NCBI GenBank assembly: GCA_028871345.1
Contig: JAGWNK010000022.1
Span: 1-61,021 of the forward strand
Source: Alphaproteobacteria bacterium
Lineage (GTDB): Bacteria; Pseudomonadota; Alphaproteobacteria; Micropepsales; Micropepsaceae
DNA: 61,021 nucleotides
Reading direction: 5' to 3'
The notes beneath the pieces were generated by a model. It did not search any database. It worked only from the letters and a program-made list of their open reading frames with translations, and had not been told where the DNA came from. Each line of letters begins with the position of its first letter. Positions within the stretch are counted from its first letter, which is position 1. A program made the translations under genes and the position numbers. Below are positions 53,026 through 61,021 of this stretch, piece after piece.

Positions 53026-53880
53026 ATGAATCACCGCCACACCATCGCCCGCGAGATCGCTGCCGAGGGCATCGCCCTGCATGCCGGCACCCAGGTGCGC
53101 ATGATGCTGGCGCCGGCGGCGCCCGAGGTCGGTATCGTCTTCCGCCGTGTCGATCTTGACGGCATCGAGATCCCGGCGCGCTACGACCTTGTCGCCGACA
53201 CCAACCTCGGCACCATGCTGGAGCGCCGCGGCGCCACGGTGGGCGTGGTCGAACATCTCATGGCCGCGGTGGCCGGCGCCGGAATTGACGATCTCTTGGT
53301 GATCGTCGACGGCTCCGAACCGCCGATCCTCGACGGCGACGCGCTCGGATACCTGCAGCTTATGGACAAGGCCGGAACCCGGGACCAGAAGGTGCCCCGG
53401 CGCTTCATCGAGGTGCTGAAGCCCGTCGAAGTCTCGCACAGGGAGGGCCGCGCCGCCCTCTATCCTTCGGCGGCGCCGGTCTATGATTTCGAGATTGCCT
53501 TCACCTCGGCCGCCATCGGGGCGCAACGCTATTCCTTCGTACTGACACCTGATGCCTTCCGCCGAGAAATCGCCCCGGCGCGCACCTTCGGTCATGTCTC
53601 CGATCTGGAACGGCTCAAGGTATTGGACCGCGGCCATGGCGCCTCGCTTGAGAACACCCTGGCCATCGACGGTGACCGCGTGGTGAACGCCGATCTCATG
53701 CGCTTCCCGGACGAGTTTGTCCGCCACAAGATCCTCGATGCGGTGGGCGACATGGCCTTGGCGGGGGCCCCCCTCCTGGCCCGGTTCGAAGGCGTGCGGT
53801 CGGGCCACGCCCTCAACAACGCCTTGTTGCGGGCGCTTTTTGCGGATGCCGGAAATTACCGGTACGTGTCCGGGCCGTGA
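53026..53880 (+). CDS. lpxC: UDP-3-O-acyl-N-acetylglucosamine deacetylase LpxC
   Basis: A 284-residue zinc deacetylase catalysing the committed step of lipid A synthesis. Zinc ligands and catalytic residues are in VVEHLMAAVAGAGIDDL (His near 75), DEFVRHKILDAVGDMAL (His near 227, Asp near 231) and SGHALNNAL (general-acid His near 255). The DGSEPPILDGDALGYL motif is also typical. It is about 20 residues shorter than E. coli LpxC, mainly at the C-terminus, as in other alphaproteobacteria. The ATG at 53026 gives the expected N-terminus HTIAREIAAEGIALHAG. Confidence 0.95.
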   Translation: MNHRHTIAREIAAEGIALHAGTQVRMMLAPAAPEVGIVFRRVDLDGIEIPARYDLVADTNLGTMLERRGATVGVVEHLMAAVAGAGIDDLLVIVDGSEPPILDGDALGYLQLMDKAGTRDQKVPRRFIEVLKPVEVSHREGRAALYPSAAPVYDFEIAFTSAAIGAQRYSFVLTPDAFRREIAPARTFGHVSDLERLKVLDRGHGASLENTLAIDGDRVVNADLMRFPDEFVRHKILDAVGDMALAGAPLLARFEGVRSGHALNNALLRALFADAGNYRYVSGP

Positions 53881-53995
53881 CCGCGGCGGCCAGATTCACC
53901 GGTTTTTATGCCGCTCTGGACCCGGCCGCCGCTGAGATGGCATAACGGGCTGGCCTTCCTCGGAAAATTCCGCGCCCAACGGGAAACTCAGCCCC

Positions 53996-54847
53996 ATGTC
54001 GAGATTGTCCAGTCGCCTTGCCTGCGTCTTTGCCGTGTCCGCCGCCTTGGCGCTCGGCGGCTGTTCCTGGCTCGGCCTGGGCGACAGCGACAAGTCCAAG
54101 GACGACGAGCCCGCCGTCTACAAGGAACGCCCGATCGACCAGATCTACGCCGACGCCTGGAAGCAGGTGCGCAATCGTGACTGGGTCAATGCCGCCAAGC
54201 AGTTCGATGAGGTGGAGCGCCAGCATCCCTATTCGGTGTGGGCGCGGCGCGCCATGCTGATGAGCGCCTTCTGCTCCTACGAGGGCAACAAGTACACCGA
54301 CGCCATCTCGACCGCCGACGAGTACATCTCGCTCCATCCCGGTTCGAAGGAGGTGGCCTACGCCTTCTACCTGAAGGCCGTGTCGCTTTACGAGCAGATC
54401 GTCGACGTCGAGCGCGACCAGTCCAACACCGAGGCGGCGCTCGTAGCGCTCCAGGACGTGGTGCAGCGGTTCCCCGACACCGAGTACGCCCGCGACGCCA
54501 CGCTCAAGATCGACCTCACGCTCGACCACCTGGCGGGCAAGGAGATGGAGGTCGGCCGCTACTATCTGTTCAACGGCGATTACATCGGCGCGATCAATCG
54601 GTTCCGCGTCGTGGTCCAGCAGTACCAGAAGACTTCGCAGATTGCCGAGGCCTTGGAGCGCCTCACCGAGGCCTATTACGCCCTCGGCATCTACAAGGAG
54701 GCGCAGACCGCGGCTGCGATTCTCGGGGCTAACTACCCCGGTAGTCCATGGTATGAAGATGCCTATAATCTTCTCAAAGGGCACAATTTGAAGCCCGAGG
54801 AAGACAAGGGCTCATGGATCAGCAAGGCCTTCAGCAAGATACTGTAA
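53996..54847 (+). CDS. bamD: Outer-membrane assembly lipoprotein BamD
   Basis: A 283-residue lipoprotein of the BAM complex that inserts beta-barrel proteins. The signal peptide ends in the lipobox ALGGC (Cys 23). The mature part is a chain of about five TPR-like helical pairs: IYADAWKQVRNRDWVNAAKQ, YPYSVWARRAM with HP before it, AISTADEYISLHPGSKEVAY, YYLFNGDYIGAINRFRVVV and EALERLTEAYYALGIYKEAQ. Genomic position between lpxC and recN is conserved in alphaproteobacteria. Confidence 0.95.
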   Translation: MSRLSSRLACVFAVSAALALGGCSWLGLGDSDKSKDDEPAVYKERPIDQIYADAWKQVRNRDWVNAAKQFDEVERQHPYSVWARRAMLMSAFCSYEGNKYTDAISTADEYISLHPGSKEVAYAFYLKAVSLYEQIVDVERDQSNTEAALVALQDVVQRFPDTEYARDATLKIDLTLDHLAGKEMEVGRYYLFNGDYIGAINRFRVVVQQYQKTSQIAEALERLTEAYYALGIYKEAQTAAAILGANYPGSPWYEDAYNLLKGHNLKPEEDKGSWISKAFSKIL

Positions 54848-54852
54848 CGAAC

Positions 54853-54903
54853 TTTCCTCTCCCGTCTACGGGGGAGGTGCGGGGCGTAGCGAAGCGGAGG
54901 GGG
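54853..54903 (+). repeat. Dispersed palindromic intergenic repeat that includes the recN ribosome site
   Basis: CCTCTCCC-GTCTAC-GGGGGAGG forms an imperfect stem, followed by GCGGGGCGTAGCGAAGCGGAGGGGG. The sequence type is common between alphaproteobacterial genes and resembles the element after ftsZ. Its last bases, GGAGGGGG, end about 5-6 bases before the recN ATG and are the only Shine-Dalgarno-like sequence for that gene. Confidence 0.55.
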
Positions 54904-54908
54904 CGGCC

Positions 54909-58669
<3,761 letters not shown>

Positions 58670-58795
58670 ATGACGCCCGCCCGCGTAGGGAATGCCGAGG
58701 CGCTTGTGCTCGGGCAGCAGCTTGTCCGTCATCACCCGCACGAACTTGTCGCGGGCGCCAGGGCGGATCTTGTCGCTGCGCATCTCGACGATCAT
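58670..58795 (-). pseudogene. 5' remnant of a NIPSNAP-like gene
   Basis: An ATG at 58793-58795 overlaps the aminopeptidase stop in ATGA. The first ~40 codons (MIVEMRSDKIRPGARDKFVR, then VMTDKLLPEHKRLGIPYAG) resemble the start of NIPSNAP-family proteins (normally ~100 residues). After that the frame runs into the antisense of the ligA 3' end and stops at 58544, so the rest is not native sequence. The gene therefore looks cut exactly at the ligA boundary. The family call rests on a short stretch and could be wrong. Confidence 0.5.
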
Positions 58796-60612
58796 ATCGC
58801 CCTCGTCGCCTTCTCCAGCCAGCTTCGCGTCTCGCCGTCCACCAGCGGCGCCAGCGTCTCCCGCACGCGCGCGTGATAGGCGTTGAGCCAGGCCCGTTCA
58901 GCGCCCGTGAGCAGAGCCGGCTCCACCAGTTCGAGGTCGATCGGCGCCAGGGTGATGGTCTCGAACGCCATCATCGTGCGGTCGCCGGCCTTGGGCGGCG
59001 GCACCTCGTGCACCACGATCAGGTTCTCGATGCGGATGCCGTATTCGCCAGCCTTGTAGTAGCCGGGCTCGTTGGAGACGATCATTCCCGGCTTCAGCGC
59101 CTGGGGCACCTGCCGTTTGGAGATGTTCTGCGGGCCCTCGTGCACCGCCAGATAGCTGCCGACGCCGTGGCCGGTGCCGTGGTCGTAGTCGAGCCCGGCT
59201 TCCCACAGCGGCCGCCGCGCGAAGGCGTCGAGCGCCGCCCCCATGGTGCCTTCGGGGAAGGTCACGGTGGCGAGGGCGATGTGGCCCTGCAACACGCGGG
59301 TGAAGCGGTCTTTCATCTCGGCGGTGGGGGTGCCCACGATCACGGTGCGGGTGACGTCGGTGGTGCCGTCGGCATACTGCCCGCCCGAATCGATCAGATA
59401 GATGTGGTCCTTCAACACGGGCAGGTTCGACGAGCGCGTCACCCGGTAGTGCGGGATAGCGGCGTGCTCGGAGGCGGCCGAGATGGAATCGAACGACAGG
59501 TCCGCCAGCGCACCCGTCGCCTGGCGGAAGCCTTCCAGCTGCTCGGCGGCGCTGATCTCGTCGAGGCCGCCCTTGGGCGCCTCGCGCGCGAACCAGCAGA
59601 GGAACTTCGACAGCGCCGCACCGTCGCGGATGTGCGCCTTGCGCATGCCTTCGATCTCGACGGAGTTCTTGCAGGCCTTGGGCAGCTGGCAGGGATCACC
59701 CAGCCGCAGCACGCCGGCGCCGGCCTTGTCGAGGCGGTCGAAGATGGCCGCCGCCGCCGTTCCGGGGTCCACCGCCACCTTGCGCCCTTTCAGCGCATCG
59801 AGACAGGGCGTGAAATCGCCCGGCGGGCGCAGGCGCACGGAATTGCCCAGGTGCTTGGCCAGCTCAGGCGAGCTCTTGCGCTCGTCCATGAACAGGTCGG
59901 TCGAGCCGTCGGAATTCAGGATCGCGAAGGACAGTGCGAACGGCGTGTGGGGAATGTCGCCGCCGCGGAGGTTGAGCAGCCAGCAGATCGAATCCGGCAG
60001 CGTCAGCACCGAAGCGTCGGCGCCCTTCTTCTTCAGCTCTTCGGCCAGGCGCATGCGCTTGGATTCGGCGGTCTCTCCCGCCAGCGCGAAATCGTGGGGG
60101 ACGGCCTTGGCCAGGGGCGGCGCGGGCTGGTCGTGCCACACCGCGTCGATGGGATTGGTCTCGCAGGCCACCAGCACGGCGCCCGCTTTCGCCGCCGAGA
60201 TGCGCAGCGTCTCGATGGCAGACTGCGTGTGCAGCCAGGGGTCGTAGCCGATCTTGCGGCCGGCAGAGGCGGTGTTCTCGATCCAGGTGGCCGGCCCTTC
60301 GGCCACCAGATCGCGCGGTTCGAACAGCGCGGCGTCGGTCTGCTGGCGCACCTGCAGGGTATAGCGGCCGTCGACGAAGATGGCGGCCTTGTCGCCCAGC
60401 ACCACGGCGGCGCCCGCCGATCCGGTGAAGGCGGTGAGCCAGGCCAGGCGCTCGGCCCGCTTGGACACGTATTCGCCCTGGTGCTCGTCGGAACGCGGCA
60501 CGATGAAGCCATCGAGGCCGCGCTTGGCGAGTTCGCCCCTTAGGGCTTTGAGGCGCGGCGCGCAGGTGGCGGCGTCGCTCTGGTCGTCGAAACTTTGAAA
60601 GTTTTTGTCCAT
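58792..60612 (-). CDS. Aminopeptidase P family (M24B) metallopeptidase
   Basis: A 606-residue, three-domain aminopeptidase P of the long type, which removes N-terminal residues from Xaa-Pro peptides. Two creatinase-like N-terminal domains (LKALRGELAKRGLDGFIVPR, FVDGRYTLQVRQQTDAALF) are followed by the pita-bread catalytic domain. Metal ligands are Asp and Asp in YLIDSGGQYADGTTDVTRT, His in GTGHGVGSYL, Glu in VSNEPGYY and Glu in IRIENLIVV. The ATG at 60610-60612 gives MDKNFQSFDDQ; a TTG at 60648 is in frame. No good ribosome site is visible for either. It is convergent with ligA across the NIPSNAP remnant. Confidence 0.93.
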   Translation of the reverse strand: MDKNFQSFDDQSDAATCAPRLKALRGELAKRGLDGFIVPRSDEHQGEYVSKRAERLAWLTAFTGSAGAAVVLGDKAAIFVDGRYTLQVRQQTDAALFEPRDLVAEGPATWIENTASAGRKIGYDPWLHTQSAIETLRISAAKAGAVLVACETNPIDAVWHDQPAPPLAKAVPHDFALAGETAESKRMRLAEELKKKGADASVLTLPDSICWLLNLRGGDIPHTPFALSFAILNSDGSTDLFMDERKSSPELAKHLGNSVRLRPPGDFTPCLDALKGRKVAVDPGTAAAAIFDRLDKAGAGVLRLGDPCQLPKACKNSVEIEGMRKAHIRDGAALSKFLCWFAREAPKGGLDEISAAEQLEGFRQATGALADLSFDSISAASEHAAIPHYRVTRSSNLPVLKDHIYLIDSGGQYADGTTDVTRTVIVGTPTAEMKDRFTRVLQGHIALATVTFPEGTMGAALDAFARRPLWEAGLDYDHGTGHGVGSYLAVHEGPQNISKRQVPQALKPGMIVSNEPGYYKAGEYGIRIENLIVVHEVPPPKAGDRTMMAFETITLAPIDLELVEPALLTGAERAWLNAYHARVRETLAPLVDGETRSWLEKATRAI

Positions 60613-60872
60613 GTCCGCGACGTTACTGACACGCCTCACCCCCGACAAGCGATCCCCCCCGGCAAACGTGAAAACAATTCGGCTCCTTTCGCAACCAACG
60701 CTTTGATCCTTAAGCGAAACAACCTTCCTTCGCTGCGCTGCACTTTCCTCCTCCAGACGTCTCTTTCGGTCACTGCGGGGGGAGATTCGGCCGATGGGGT
60801 TCCCGGCCCACCAACTTCACGCTGGAAATGGGGGCGCGGAATCACCGGTTCAAGGGGATGAGACGAAGTGAC

Positions 60873-61021
60873 CTAGTTGTTTAGTCCCGGCATTTGATGG
60901 AGAGGATCAAGCGTGAACCGCTCGGGCTCTTTTGTCCATACTTTGCAGATGTACTCGTAGGGCGTGAGACCTTTGAGGGTCTTTAGCCTCTTGGCGAAGT
61001 TGTAGGCGCTGACGAAGTCAA
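60873..61021 (-). mobile_element. 3' end of an IS481-like transposase gene
   Basis: On the minus strand a frame enters at the window edge and stops with TAG at 60873-60875. Its 48 residues include AYNFAKRLKTLKGLTPYEYI, a WTKEPERF segment and the final HQMPGLNN. I recognise this as the C-terminus of IS481-family integrase-type transposases. Only the last ~50 codons are present. The terminal inverted repeat, expected between 60873 and about 60850, could not be fixed. Confidence 0.75.

Overview
The window looks like an assembled piece of an alphaproteobacterial chromosome of high G+C content (my impression is low-to-mid 60s percent). The evidence is the gene order mraZ-rsmH-ftsL-ftsI-murE-murF-mraY-murD-ftsW-murG-murC-murB-ddl-ftsQ-ftsA-ftsZ-lpxC-bamD-recN-ligA, an RNase P RNA gene just before mraZ, GANTC clusters and CtrA-like half sites before mraZ and ftsZ, and a PEP-CTERM protein. 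I cannot name a genus. A Rhizomicrobium/Micropepsales or Caulobacterales-like organism would fit, but that is a guess. Both ends lie inside insertion-sequence transposase genes (an IS5-family 3' end at the left, an IS481-like 3' end at the right), as expected if the piece was cut at repeated elements.

Layout. 1-6.3 kb: IS end, an Ala/Ser-rich exported protein, an ECF sigma/anti-sigma pair divergent from a subtilisin-like exported protease, a small membrane protein and a GH15 glucoamylase/trehalase-type enzyme. 6.4-12.9 kb: the most interesting accessory block. A near-perfect sigma-54 promoter precedes a PEP-CTERM protein gene. It is followed by a PEP-CTERM/exosortase-associated acyltransferase and, 7 bp later, a ThiF (E1-like)-nitroreductase fusion, with a single-domain response regulator and a hybrid histidine kinase next door. 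13-16.7 kb: a radical SAM/SPASM protein, a DUF2914-type membrane protein and exported MsrB and MsrA. 16.7-22.8 kb: glucose-6-phosphate dehydrogenase, a hexuronate-type MFS carrier, a hydratase/FAH-like enzyme and a divergent pectate lyase, probably a pectin/uronate module, then a YwaF-type membrane protein. 22.8-30 kb: a 25-residue membrane peptide, an SDR, a TerB-DnaJ (DjlA-like) protein, a class A beta-lactamase with a ClC transporter, a small protein with an RHH regulator, an AmpD/AmiD-type amidase, a cupin and two tandem Asp/Glu racemase paralogues.

30-49.6 kb: rnpB, trmO (divergent), then the complete division/cell wall cluster as one tightly overlapping operon. It starts at a promoter carrying a 10-bp-phased TGGG repeat that matches the known MraZ operator. 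49.6-52.6 kb: three poorly characterised genes inserted between ftsZ and lpxC. 53-58.7 kb: lpxC, bamD, recN, ligA. 58.7-61 kb: a truncated NIPSNAP-like gene remnant, an aminopeptidase P and the right-hand IS fragment.

Together the right half encodes peptidoglycan precursor synthesis, septation, lipid A commitment, outer-membrane assembly and DNA repair. The left half is accessory: envelope stress sensing, secretion and sorting, polysaccharide breakdown and an uncharacterised acyl/E1-like chemistry. I found no tRNA, rRNA or CRISPR array.
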